From contig CALJVC010000020.1 of the NCBI GenBank assembly GCA_937974845.1, positions 1 to 63,323 on the forward strand: a DNA stretch of 63,323 bases. The letters run 5' to 3'. Position 1 is the first letter of the stretch, and every line of letters starts with the position of its first letter. The stretch comes from an uncultured Pseudogracilibacillus sp. (lineage in GTDB: Bacteria > Bacillota > Bacilli > Bacillales > Amphibacillaceae). The translations under genes and the position numbers were made by a program. The notes under the pieces were generated by a model that made no database searches, had not been told where the DNA came from, and saw only the letters and a program-made list of their open reading frames with translations. Positions 17,304 through 26,060 of this stretch are shown piece after piece.

Positions 17304-17990
17304 TCATTCTTTTATAATACGTAAAATTAAATCACTGCTGTTTTTCGCTGCTGTTTTTAAAAATTGATCGAAAGAGACGGCCGAGTCTTGTCCAGCGATA
17401 TCCGACAATGCGCGAATAATGATAAAAGGTACATCATACTGATAACAAACTTGAGCAATCGCAGCCCCTTCCATTTCTGCCGCTAAAAGATTTGGAAACT
17501 TCTCTTTCACAAAGTGAACACGATTTGCGTCGCTCATAAAAGAGTCCCCAGTGGCAATTAAACCAATAGCAAAAGGTAAAGACATTGCTTTTAAGTGTTG
17601 ACTAACCTTCTCTATCAAGGCAGCGTCTGCCTGATAAGTCGGTGGCATCTTCGGTACTTGACCATAACTATATTGAAAGGCCGTAGCGTCGACATCATGG
17701 TGCACGACCTCATCACTAATGACTAAATCACCGACGGATAAATTGTCAGAAAACCCACCAGCTGATCCGGTATTAATGACGAGATCTGGATTATAACGCT
17801 CCATTAAAATTGTTGTTGCCATCGCTGCATTGACCTTTCCGATACCGGATTGCAATAACACAACTTCCTTACCTTCAATCGTACCAGAATAAAAGGTACA
17901 ATTGGCTATTATTGATTCTTCCAAATCATCCATATGGGCTTTAACATAAGCCACTTCTTCTTCCATTGCTCCGATAATTCCGTACTTCAT
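17304..17990 (-). CDS. mtnN: 5'-methylthioadenosine/S-adenosylhomocysteine nucleosidase
   Basis: The 228-residue PNP/UDP-type nucleosidase begins MKYGIIGAMEEEV, with the catalytic glutamate in GAMEEE. It has INTGSAGGF, and the active-site segment AAEMEGAAIAQV with the substrate glutamate, followed by IIRALSDIAG carrying the catalytic Asp. It recycles methylthioadenosine and adenosylhomocysteine, products of SAM use. The start follows GGAGG. It is downstream of the yrrS-like gene. Confidence 0.97.
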   Translation of the reverse strand: MKYGIIGAMEEEVAYVKAHMDDLEESIIANCTFYSGTIEGKEVVLLQSGIGKVNAAMATTILMERYNPDLVINTGSAGGFSDNLSVGDLVISDEVVHHDVDATAFQYSYGQVPKMPPTYQADAALIEKVSQHLKAMSLPFAIGLIATGDSFMSDANRVHFVKEKFPNLLAAEMEGAAIAQVCYQYDVPFIIIRALSDIAGQDSAVSFDQFLKTAAKNSSDLILRIIKE

Positions 17991-18002
17991 TTAATACCTC
18001 CA

Positions 18003-18614
18003 TTAAGGTCCAGTATACTCTTTTAATTTTTCAACTAAGGTAACTTGCCAGCCCTCTAATTCTACCCAGGATAAATGAACCCTAAATAAATCCTTGTTCG
18101 ATTGATCTTTCACATTAGCGATTACTTTTTGCTCGCCACCGTTACCAATCCATAGCTCTACTAAGTCTTCTTCTTCTATATTTGTTACTTGTAAAACAGC
18201 TTTTCTTATTTCTTTACGATCCGTTGAACCATCTTCAAAATTCGTCGTATGAGGTTCGGATTGTTCTGTACCGATCGGTGGCCAATTACCGACATAGGCT
18301 TCGATTACATTTTCGTCTTCACTGTCAATATATTGAAGGACGACTTCTTCATCGAAGCTTTCTTCCGTATCCTCGTCTTCTGTCGGTTTAACAGCTTCCT
18401 TTTCTTCTTGAGAGACGAGGTCCTCAGATGCTTCCGATGCTCTTTGGGCTGGATCCGTACTATCTGTGCCCTTTCCAATTAGTAAAAGAAAAAAGACTAA
18501 GGATAAAGTTAAAAGGGCAAGAAGGCTGTATAATAACCTTTGATTTTTACGGCGTTTTTTTTGTCTTTCACTACGAGATGGATAATGAAAAGAATTCAAG
18601 CTTGTTCTGACCAC
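18003..18614 (-). CDS. yrrS: YrrS-like DUF1510 membrane-anchored protein
   Basis: The 203-residue protein has a basic N-terminus (RSERQKKRRKNQR), one membrane helix (about residues 27-47), an acidic low-complexity linker, and a C-terminal DUF1510-like domain ending VTLVEKLKEYTGP. The topology suggests an outside-facing domain. The position between greA and mtnN matches yrrS of B. subtilis, whose product is linked to cell envelope work. The start is uncertain: GTG at 18614 is taken, but TTG at 18599 has the better-spaced GGTGG. Confidence 0.8.
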   Translation of the reverse strand: MVRTSLNSFHYPSRSERQKKRRKNQRLLYSLLALLTLSLVFFLLLIGKGTDSTDPAQRASEASEDLVSQEEKEAVKPTEDEDTEESFDEEVVLQYIDSEDENVIEAYVGNWPPIGTEQSEPHTTNFEDGSTDRKEIRKAVLQVTNIEEEDLVELWIGNGGEQKVIANVKDQSNKDLFRVHLSWVELEGWQVTLVEKLKEYTGP

Positions 18615-18646
18615 CTTTCTTCTAGGGGACTTTTACTTCGGCCTTT

Positions 18647-19120
18647 CTATTCAATTTTTGTAATTTTAACCCGCATTTCTCCCGCCGGAGTAGGTACCAT
18701 GACCTCGGCACCTTCTTCTTTTCCGAGGAGGCTTTTAGCAATCGGTGAATCGTTAGAAATTTTTCCTTCAAAGGGATCGGCTTCCGCACTTCCTACAATC
18801 GTATACGATTCTTCTTCTCCATCGGGTAATTCAATAAAGGTAACTTTTTTTCCAAGGGCGACAACATTTTCATCATCATTATTTTCAATAATGACCGCAT
18901 TTCGGATCATTTTCTCTACTTGGGCAATCCTAGATTCAACAAAGGCTTGTTCTTCCTTCGCAGAATCATATTCAGAGTTTTCTGACAAGTCCCCAAAATC
19001 CCGAGCAATTTTAATCCGTTCGACCACTTCTTTACGCTTGACTGTTTTTAACGTATGTAATTCTTCTTCTAATTTTTGTTTTCCTTCTAATGTCATGTAA
19101 TAACTTTTTTCCTCTGTCAT
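18647..19120 (-). CDS. greA: Transcription elongation factor GreA
   Basis: The 157-residue protein has the N-terminal coiled coil (EGKQKLEEELHTLKTVKRKEV) with the acidic tip DFGDLSENSEYDSAKEEQAF, and a C-terminal FKBP-like domain with ISNDSPIAKSLLGKEEGAEV. It stimulates transcript cleavage by backtracked RNA polymerase. The length is normal. The gene lies upstream of yrrS and mtnN. Confidence 0.97.
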   Translation of the reverse strand: MTEEKSYYMTLEGKQKLEEELHTLKTVKRKEVVERIKIARDFGDLSENSEYDSAKEEQAFVESRIAQVEKMIRNAVIIENNDDENVVALGKKVTFIELPDGEEESYTIVGSAEADPFEGKISNDSPIAKSLLGKEEGAEVMVPTPAGEMRVKITKIE

Positions 19121-19201
19121 TGTGCGACACTCCTTTTTTCTTTACCTAGATATAAAAATGACACACCTCGATGATTCAAGGTACGCCATAATTAACCTGT
19201 A

Positions 19202-19855
19202 TTAAACTTTAATCGAAACGATCAACCCATCACCTACTGGTATAAGGGAGCTACGATAGGCCGGATCTTGTAACATTTGTTTATTAAAAGCCTTCAACCT
19301 TTTAATCATCGTCCTATAGCGACGTGGCACCTCTTCAGCGCCTGAAACATAGCCTCGAAACAAAACATTATCCGCAACGACGACGCTACCTTTTTTAAGC
19401 AATGGTGCTACACGTGCCATATATGTTTCGTACTGGCTTTTCGCTGCATCGATAAACACAAAATCGAAGGGGTCTTTTTTCTCCATTAATTCTTCTAAAC
19501 GATCAACAGCATCCCCTTGTAGTATTTGAATTCGATTGCCCTTCGAATACTGAGCAATATTCTTCTTAGCGACATCTATCATGGTCTCGTCCTTTTCTAA
19601 CGTTACGATTGTAGCTGATGGACAAGCATGATGCATACAAAGGGCAGAATAGCCAATCGCTGTACCTATTTCTAAAATGGTCGCTGGTTGATGGAGAGTA
19701 ACAAGTTGGCTTAATACAGTCCTTGTTGGCCGATCAATGATTGGCACGCGATAGGTTTTTGCATAGCTTTCTAACGACTCTTGCCACGGTTCAGAAGGCG
19801 GCAAGATCGAATCTATATAGTTATTTGTGATATTTATATGTGCTCTTTGCATCAT
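19202..19855 (-). CDS. yrrM: O-methyltransferase family 3 (YrrM/TrmR-like)
   Basis: The 217-residue enzyme has the SAM motif ILEIGTAIGYSALCMHHA, the acidic TLEKDETMI, and the metal-site segment DFVFIDAAKSQYETY with VVADNVLFRGYV. B. subtilis YrrM (TrmR) methylates 5-hydroxyuridine in the wobble position of tRNA, so the same role is likely by position and family. It lies just downstream of mltG, with 5 bases between stop and start. Confidence 0.9.
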   Translation of the reverse strand: MMQRAHINITNNYIDSILPPSEPWQESLESYAKTYRVPIIDRPTRTVLSQLVTLHQPATILEIGTAIGYSALCMHHACPSATIVTLEKDETMIDVAKKNIAQYSKGNRIQILQGDAVDRLEELMEKKDPFDFVFIDAAKSQYETYMARVAPLLKKGSVVVADNVLFRGYVSGAEEVPRRYRTMIKRLKAFNKQMLQDPAYRSSLIPVGDGLIVSIKV

Positions 19856-19860
19856 TTATA

Positions 19861-21018
19861 TCAACTTTCTTTCTCGTTTTCCAGTTCATACCATTCGTGA
19901 CGATATTCTTTTTTAATATGGTTATGTTCTTCCAATGTATCTGAATAAAAGGTTTCCCCTGAAGGCCTAGAAAAATAATATAGTTTTGTAAATTCTTCCC
20001 CTTCGGGCTCTAATACGGCATCGATGGCATCTAGACTTGGAGAACTAATTGGGCCAACTGGTAAGCCATCGATAACATAAGTGTTATAAGGGGTTTTGAC
20101 TTTTATATCTTCATAAGTAACGACTTGTTTATGTTGTAAACCGTAAAAAGCGGTAATATCGCTTTGTAATTTCATATTTTTATTTAAGCGATTCATATAC
20201 ACTTGCGACACTTTTGGTCGGTCTTCAGAAAACTTTGCTTCCCTTTCAATGACTGAAGCTAAAGTTAGGATTTCGTGGACAGTAAAGTCGCTTTCTTCTA
20301 TTAAACCTTCTCGTTCCTCAAGTCGTTTATTTGTTTCATTTACCATCATCTCTATTACTGCTTCAGGACTAATTTTTTCATCATAAATATCATAGGTTGC
20401 GGGAAAAAGATATCCTTCTAATGGATTGATGATATCTTTATTTAGTACTTCATCAGTAAGGAGATTGGGGTAGGTCTCAATCAACTTCTTTATAAACTGC
20501 TTGTCCTTTGCAGTTTTAATAAAATCTTTTTTACTAAAGGATAATTGTTTTGAAAAAATTTCCGCAATATCTTCTAAAGCCTTTCCTTCTGGAATCGTAA
20601 TGCGATGGAGAGGTTCTTCAATTACTTTTCCGGTTTGTAATTCTGCTATCGTTTCTTGCACGGTCATACTCGGAGATAACGTATATTGACCAGCCTGAAA
20701 ATCGACTTCGTTTTTCACTTTAAGATATAGACGGAAAATACGTTGATCTTTAATAATCCCATGTTCTTCAAGGATTTGAGCGATATCAGACATAGAAGAA
20801 CCAATAGGAATTTCTACATCGACTGTTTCTGTACTTTTCGGTTCTACCGCACCGAGGGCTGATTTAACATACATATACAAAAAAATCCCTACAAAGCTAA
20901 AAAAGAGCAATAAAAAAGAAATTACCGCAAAGACTACTTTTCGTACGACCTTTGCCTCTTCAGCTCTTTCTATCAGTTGTGAATCGGTTATTGCGGTTTG
21001 CTTCTTATCCTTTGCCAT
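19861..21018 (-). CDS. mltG: Endolytic peptidoglycan transglycosylase MltG (YceG-like)
   Basis: The 385-residue protein has an N-terminal cytoplasmic tail, one membrane helix (about residues 28-51) and an outside YceG domain. The catalytic region TLASVIEREAKFSEDRP holds the active-site Glu. Further motifs are VYMNRL, SDITAFYG and YNTYVIDGLPVGPISSP. It cuts nascent glycan strands. It is in a leftward run with DUF1292, ruvX and ireB upstream. Confidence 0.94.
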   Translation of the reverse strand: MAKDKKQTAITDSQLIERAEEAKVVRKVVFAVISFLLLFFSFVGIFLYMYVKSALGAVEPKSTETVDVEIPIGSSMSDIAQILEEHGIIKDQRIFRLYLKVKNEVDFQAGQYTLSPSMTVQETIAELQTGKVIEEPLHRITIPEGKALEDIAEIFSKQLSFSKKDFIKTAKDKQFIKKLIETYPNLLTDEVLNKDIINPLEGYLFPATYDIYDEKISPEAVIEMMVNETNKRLEEREGLIEESDFTVHEILTLASVIEREAKFSEDRPKVSQVYMNRLNKNMKLQSDITAFYGLQHKQVVTYEDIKVKTPYNTYVIDGLPVGPISSPSLDAIDAVLEPEGEEFTKLYYFSRPSGETFYSDTLEEHNHIKKEYRHEWYELENEKES

Positions 21019-21057
21019 TCTTTTGTAACCCCTTTATGATGTCTCCCGCATATCACT

Positions 21058-21336
21058 TTAAATAATACCATCTTCTTGTAAAGTTTCAATCGTTTCCTCA
21101 ATCATTTCCCACTCAGCGTCATCCTCGATTTGAAAGAGGCGTAAATCATCTTCGCCGTCCTCTTCAATTCGGAAGACATATAAGTCCTGCTGTTCTTCTT
21201 CTTCCTGTTCTATAGGAACTAAAGCAACGTATGTTTTTTCATTGTCTTCTACTTCAAATTTGTAGAGGACATTAAATACGTGCTCATTTCCTTCTTCGTC
21301 AGGGATAATGATTCTTTCCTGCTGTTCCTGACCCAT
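21058..21336 (-). CDS. yrzB: DUF1292 protein (YrzB-like)
   Basis: The 92-residue acidic protein begins MGQEQQERIIIPDEEGNEHVF, with the DUF1292 core VLYKFEVEDNEKTYVALVP and a glutamate-rich middle. The function is unknown. It starts two bases after the ruvX stop, and the trio ireB-ruvX-yrzB is conserved widely in Firmicutes. Confidence 0.92.
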   Translation of the reverse strand: MGQEQQERIIIPDEEGNEHVFNVLYKFEVEDNEKTYVALVPIEQEEEEQQDLYVFRIEEDGEDDLRLFQIEDDAEWEMIEETIETLQEDGII

Positions 21337-21338
21337 TT

Positions 21339-21764
21339 CTAATTACCTCCTTTATTTTTGTCTAAATAATTTTGTAAAATAATCGTTGCTGCTACTTGAT
21401 TGATAACCTTGCTTCGTTTTTTTCTACTCATATCTGCTTCTAGCAAGGTTCTTTCTGCAGACATTGTCGACAGCCTCTCATCAAACAAAGTAACCGTTAC
21501 ATTGAAGACACGTTCGAGTCGTTTGGCATAAATTTTAGTGATCTCTGCCCTCTCCCCTAGACTGCCATCCATATTCTTCGGTAAACCGACGACAATTGTA
21601 CTTACCTCATAGTCATCGATTAGTTTTCTTAAGGCTTCATCGGCAGAGGTCATATCATTTTCATCCCAATAAATCGTTTTTAAACCTTGGGCTGTCAAAT
21701 GAAATGGGTCACTAATAGCTACGCCAATCGTCTTGGAGCCAACATCTAAACCTAATATTCTCAT
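21339..21764 (-). CDS. ruvX: RuvX/YqgF-type nuclease
   Basis: The 141-residue RNase H-fold protein begins MRILGLDVGSKTIGVAISDP with the catalytic Asp, has VVGLPKNMDGS in the middle, and ends with the FDERLSTMSAE and DMSRKKRSKVINQVAAT motifs. The family is linked to 16S rRNA 5' processing and possibly Holliday-junction resolution. It overlaps ireB by ATGA. Confidence 0.95.
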   Translation of the reverse strand: MRILGLDVGSKTIGVAISDPFHLTAQGLKTIYWDENDMTSADEALRKLIDDYEVSTIVVGLPKNMDGSLGERAEITKIYAKRLERVFNVTVTLFDERLSTMSAERTLLEADMSRKKRSKVINQVAATIILQNYLDKNKGGN

Positions 21765-22033
21765 TTTAGCTCCTTCTGTATATCTTTTATATAGTATTTC
21801 ACTAATTCTTCAATGAGTTCATCCCGTTCGATTTTACGAATCAAATTTCTAGCCCCTTTATAGCGTGGTATATATGCTGGGTCTCCTGAGATTAGATAAC
21901 CGACTATTTGATTGATCGGATTATAACCCTTCTCTTTCAAGGCTTCATAAATAGTCATTAAAGTCATCTTTATATCGTCATTAAAGGAATCATCAGGAAA
22001 GCTGTATTTTACTGTTTTATCGATCGAACTCAT
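21761..22033 (-). CDS. ireB: IreB family protein (DUF965)
   Basis: The 90-residue protein begins SIDKTVKYSFPD, with NPINQIVGYLISGDPAYIPRY typical of IreB. In Enterococcus, IreB is phosphorylated by the PASTA kinase IreK and affects cephalosporin resistance. The N-terminal threonine of DKTVKY aligns with the known phosphorylation area. It heads the small operon ireB-ruvX-yrzB. A 17-bp inverted repeat sits just upstream. Confidence 0.95.
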   Translation of the reverse strand: MSSIDKTVKYSFPDDSFNDDIKMTLMTIYEALKEKGYNPINQIVGYLISGDPAYIPRYKGARNLIRKIERDELIEELVKYYIKDIQKELK

Positions 22034-22051
22034 GTTATCACCTCACTCATT

Positions 22052-22112
22052 TTACGGTCTAAACGTGGCTTCGGTGCTTTCTCTACTACATTTTACCACG
22101 TTTAGACCGTAA
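22052..22112. repeat. Perfect 17-bp inverted repeat upstream of ireB
   Basis: TTACGGTCTAAACGTGG (22052-22068) is inverted exactly at 22096-22112, with a 27-base spacer. Neither side ends in a T run, so it is not a standard terminator. On the minus strand, TGGTAAAAT, an extended -10-like element, spans the junction of one arm and the spacer. The arms could be an operator or form an RNA hairpin. Confidence 0.75.
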
Positions 22113-22131
22113 TGAATAACTTTTTCAATTT

Positions 22132-24771
22132 TTATTTGAGTTCTTCGGCAATGTATGTTTCTACATATGCAAAAGCATCGTCTAGTTTAGAGGCATCCTT
22201 CCCTCCGGCTTGAGCCATATCCGGACGGCCTCCACCGCCACCGCCACAAATTTTTGCTACTTCTCGAATTAAATTTCCTGCATGTAAATTTCGTTTGACA
22301 AGGTCATCGGTGACTCCTGCAATAAATTGCACTTTTCCTTTATTCTCCATAGCCAAGAGAATCACGGCACTTCCTAATTTTTCTTTTAATTCATCTACCA
22401 TATTACGCAATTGGTTCATATTGCTTGTTTCTATTCGTTCTGTAATTAGTTGTACCCCGTTAACCTCTTTTACTTGCTCATCTACTGAGGCCATTGCTTC
22501 ATTAAGAAGGCGGGCATGGAGGGATTCGTTTTCCCTTTCTAATTCTTTCAGTTCTTCTAACACCCCATCGAGTCGTTTTAGAACATTATGAGGATCAGTC
22601 TTTAATTTAGCAGCGATATCTTGTAAGATGACCAATTCATTTTCAAAATATTCATAAGCTTTCCGGCTCGTTACGGCTTCAATCCGACGGGTTCCAGCTC
22701 CAATTCCCGTTTCCTGAACAATTTTAAATAGACCGATTTCTGCACTATTTTGAACATGGCATCCTCCACAAAGTTCGAGGCTGTAATCACCCACTTGAAC
22801 TACTCGAACAACGTCGTCGTACTTTTCACCGAATAAGGCCATTGCGCCCATAGCCTTCGCTTCGTCGATTGGCATCGTTTTAATCGTTACTGGTAAATTA
22901 GCCCAGATCTTTTCATTTACTAATCTTTCAACCTTCTTCAAATCTTCTTCCTTTGGCGCTTCAAAGTGACTAAAGTCGAAGCGTAAACGATCTGCAGAGA
23001 CTAAGGAACCAGCTTGATGAATATGATCTCCAAAGACATCTCGTAATGCTTGGTGTAAAAGGTGCGTAGCCGTATGGTTTTTAATAATATCTTTTCGATA
23101 AGCTTCGTCTATTTCGGCCGTCACAGTTTGGTTGGATGTAAGGGTACCGGATTCTACATTTACTCGATGTAACGGCTGTCCGTTAGGTGACGTTTGCACA
23201 TCGACGACCTTCGCCCTCATACTATCGGTATAAAGATATCCAATGTCTGCAACTTGTCCACCGCTTTCTGCATAAAAGGGAGTACTATCTAAAATAACCT
23301 GTACCTCCTCCCCAGCAGACACTTCGTCCCGCAACTCTTCGCCATCAATAATGTGAAGGACAGTACTATTAACACGGTAGCTATCATAGCCTATAAACGT
23401 ACTCTCACTCGTTAAACTAGTTAGAAGTTCGCTTTGAACTTGCATTGAATCCGTTCGTTCTCTAGCTTGCCGGGCCCGTTCCCGTTGTTTTTCCATTTCT
23501 TTTTCAAAACCAGCTTCATCGATCGTAAAGCCAAATTCTTCAACATATTCCTCTGTCAGCTCTTTAGGAAATCCATACGTATCGTATAATTTAAAGACTT
23601 CTTCTCCTGGTATAACAGATAAATTCTTTTCCCTTTCCTCTTTAATAATGGCATGGAGACGTTCTAATCCGTCATTTAAAGTTTCGATAAAACGTTCTTC
23701 CTCCACTTTAATTATGTTCATAATATGCTCTTCTTGTTCTTTCACTTCAGGGTAATAGGACACCATAATCTCACCGACCGTAGGGACAAGCTTGTACATA
23801 AAAGGCTCTTCTATTCCGAGGTTTTTAGCATAACGGACAGCGCGACGAATTAAACGCCGGAGAATATATCCTCTACCTTCATTCGATGGCAAGGCATGAT
23901 CTCCAATCGCAAAAGCAACCGTCCGAATATGGTCAGCGATAATCTTAAAGGATGTATCTAAGACCGGATCTTTGCCATAGACCTTTCCAGAAATCTCTTC
24001 AGTCTTCTTAATAATAGGTAAAAACAAATCGGTATCAAAATTTGTCTCGGCATCCTGTAAAATAGAGACAATTCTCTCTAAACCCATTCCTGTATCGATA
24101 TTCTTTTGCGGTAATAACGTATATGTATCATCGGGATTATGGTTAAATTGAGAAAACACTAAATTCCATACTTCTAAATAACGTTCGTTCTCTCCACCAG
24201 GGTATAATTCAGGATCTTCAGGATCATCTCCGTATGCAGGACCACGGTCGTAAAAAATCTCTGTATTCGGTCCACTTGGCCCTTCGCCGATATCCCAAAA
24301 GTTCTCTTCCAAACGGATGATTCGTTCTTCTGGTATTTTAATTTCCTTTAACCAAATATCATAGGCTTCATCATCTTCGGGATGAACTGTAACGGATAGA
24401 CGGTCTGGATCTAGGCCAATCCACTTCTCGCTCGTTAAAAATTCCCAAGCATAAAAAATAGCTTCCCGTTTAAAGTAGTCCCCGATAGAAAAGTTCCCTA
24501 ACATCTCAAAAAATGTGTGGTGACGAGCGGTAAAACCGACGTTTTCGATGTCGTTTGTACGAATAGACTTTTGAACGTTTACAATTCGCGGATTTTCAGG
24601 AACGATTGTACCGTCAAAATATTTTTTTAACGTCGCTACCCCGCTATTGATCCATAGTAAGCTCGGGTCGTCCTTTGGGACTAAAGAGACGCTCCGTTGA
24701 ACTTGGTGATTTTTTTCTTCAAAAAAATCTAAAAACATTTGTCTCACTTGTGCAGATGTTAATCGCTTCAT
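22132..24771 (-). CDS. alaS: Alanyl-tRNA synthetase
   Basis: The 879-residue class II synthetase has the N-terminal aminoacylation domain (SAQVRQMFLDFF, FLEMLGNFSIGDYFK-like MLGNFSIGDYFK), and an editing domain with zinc ligands in HTATHLLH and CGGCHV. The C-terminal oligomerisation region carries GGGGGGRPDMAQAGGKD. Length is full. It charges tRNA-Ala and clears mischarged Ser and Gly. It has its own promoter upstream. No T-box is visible in its 140-base leader. Confidence 0.98.
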   Translation of the reverse strand: MKRLTSAQVRQMFLDFFEEKNHQVQRSVSLVPKDDPSLLWINSGVATLKKYFDGTIVPENPRIVNVQKSIRTNDIENVGFTARHHTFFEMLGNFSIGDYFKREAIFYAWEFLTSEKWIGLDPDRLSVTVHPEDDEAYDIWLKEIKIPEERIIRLEENFWDIGEGPSGPNTEIFYDRGPAYGDDPEDPELYPGGENERYLEVWNLVFSQFNHNPDDTYTLLPQKNIDTGMGLERIVSILQDAETNFDTDLFLPIIKKTEEISGKVYGKDPVLDTSFKIIADHIRTVAFAIGDHALPSNEGRGYILRRLIRRAVRYAKNLGIEEPFMYKLVPTVGEIMVSYYPEVKEQEEHIMNIIKVEEERFIETLNDGLERLHAIIKEEREKNLSVIPGEEVFKLYDTYGFPKELTEEYVEEFGFTIDEAGFEKEMEKQRERARQARERTDSMQVQSELLTSLTSESTFIGYDSYRVNSTVLHIIDGEELRDEVSAGEEVQVILDSTPFYAESGGQVADIGYLYTDSMRAKVVDVQTSPNGQPLHRVNVESGTLTSNQTVTAEIDEAYRKDIIKNHTATHLLHQALRDVFGDHIHQAGSLVSADRLRFDFSHFEAPKEEDLKKVERLVNEKIWANLPVTIKTMPIDEAKAMGAMALFGEKYDDVVRVVQVGDYSLELCGGCHVQNSAEIGLFKIVQETGIGAGTRRIEAVTSRKAYEYFENELVILQDIAAKLKTDPHNVLKRLDGVLEELKELERENESLHARLLNEAMASVDEQVKEVNGVQLITERIETSNMNQLRNMVDELKEKLGSAVILLAMENKGKVQFIAGVTDDLVKRNLHAGNLIREVAKICGGGGGGRPDMAQAGGKDASKLDDAFAYVETYIAEELK

Positions 24772-24919
24772 TTTTGTCCCTCCAAATTTATGTATCTAAG
24801 TCAACAATAAAGAAACTCAGCGTCTAAGGCCGAGCTCCACAAGTTAAATTCGTCTGATAATCCTTACATAAAGGTAAGCGAATAAATTTAAAGGAAGATT
24901 ACCTTGTAAGGTTAACGTT

Positions 24920-24948
24920 AGTATATGAAACTGTCCTTTAATTGTCAA
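24920..24948 (-). promoter_or_regulatory. Sigma-A promoter of alaS
   Basis: On the minus strand, TTGACA (24943-24948) and TATACT (24920-24925) are spaced by 17 bases. The -35 lies inside the last codons of the upstream permease gene. Confidence 0.75.
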
Positions 24949-25999
24949 TGCATTCCCCCTTTTGGCGAAGGAGGCTAAGAACGGCTGCCCGTAATACCAT
25001 TGCTAAAGGAATAGCTAAGAGCATGGCTAAAATTCCACCGATTTCACTACTGATGAGTAAGAGCAGTATAATCACAATGGGATGCAAATTCGCTGTCTTT
25101 CCTATAATATAGGGAGATAGTAAAGAACTTTCGATAATTTGTACGACGATGGCGATTAAAATAACATAAATAACCAGTTGCCAAGAACTAGCCATAGCAA
25201 TAAATACGGCAGGGATCGTCCCGATAATCGGTCCGAAGTACGGGATAATGTTCATCACACCCATAAAAACAGAAAGAAGGAAAGCATACTTTAAGTCGAT
25301 AATTTTAAAAAGTACTAGGCTTAAAAGAGTAATGAAACTAGATAAAAGAAATTGACCACGAATATAAGCTCCAAAGGCTTCATGAATATCATCGAATAAA
25401 CGTTGGAGTACTTTTTTGTATGGTGTTGGGATAAGACGGTAGCCAAATTGACGTACCCGCTCTTCATCTTTCAACATATAAAAGACTAAAACCGGTAGCA
25501 TTAACAAACGAAGAAAATGGTTAAAAAACGAAAGGAATCGCTCCAAGCTTTGTTCTAACCAACCTTCGACTTTCCTTTCCAAGTTAAACATAAGAGAATC
25601 TAGGGGAGGATGTAAACTCTCCGGTAAAAAAGAAAGGGATTGATAAAAAGACCGGCTCATCGATTCATAAAAAATAAGCAAGTCTGGTAGCTGTGCCATC
25701 AATTCCTCTATTTCCATTATAAAAACAGGAGTGCCATAGTAGATTAGCATTGCTAAAAGACTACCGAAGAATAAAAATAAAACGAAAATGGCACTCGTTC
25801 GATGCATATTCAGACGTTCTACTAGGAATTTAACGATAGGATATAATACGTAGCTAATTAATAAAGCGATGAGAAAGGGTAAGATTATCTTCCCTAGAAA
25901 AACGAAAACCTTGCTCAAAAAAGGCTTGGCAATATAGAGCAATATCCCTAACAATAAGAGACTGACACTTACAATGAATAAACGAGCATAATTGTTCAT
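24938..25999 (-). CDS. yrrI: AI-2E family permease (YrrI-like)
   Basis: The 353-residue protein has about eight membrane helices: two near the N-terminus (residues 5-60), one near 67-90, an extracellular loop of roughly 60 residues, then a C-terminal half with FLLSVFMGVMNIIPYFGPIIGTIPA, the family signature (PYxGPxxG). Such proteins export small molecules or act as Na+/H+ antiporters; the substrate is not readable. It lies between recD2 and alaS as in B. subtilis. Confidence 0.88.
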   Translation of the reverse strand: MNNYARLFIVSVSLLLLGILLYIAKPFLSKVFVFLGKIILPFLIALLISYVLYPIVKFLVERLNMHRTSAIFVLFLFFGSLLAMLIYYGTPVFIMEIEELMAQLPDLLIFYESMSRSFYQSLSFLPESLHPPLDSLMFNLERKVEGWLEQSLERFLSFFNHFLRLLMLPVLVFYMLKDEERVRQFGYRLIPTPYKKVLQRLFDDIHEAFGAYIRGQFLLSSFITLLSLVLFKIIDLKYAFLLSVFMGVMNIIPYFGPIIGTIPAVFIAMASSWQLVIYVILIAIVVQIIESSLLSPYIIGKTANLHPIVIILLLLISSEIGGILAMLLAIPLAMVLRAAVLSLLRQKGECIDN

Positions 26000-26060
26000 G
26001 ATGCAACCTACTTTTATTTTTAGTATACATCCCTTGAGGTAGGTTATACATCATAGGTTT

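Noticed and set aside
18540..19100. 186-codon plus-strand frame opposite greA and the yrrS start
   Set aside because: It runs antisense to greA, a clear conserved gene, and its serine/phenylalanine-rich product looks like a shadow.
24772..24937. T-box or other riboswitch ahead of alaS
   Set aside because: No AGGGTGG-type T-box sequence and no terminator with a competing fold were found; only a promoter is clear.
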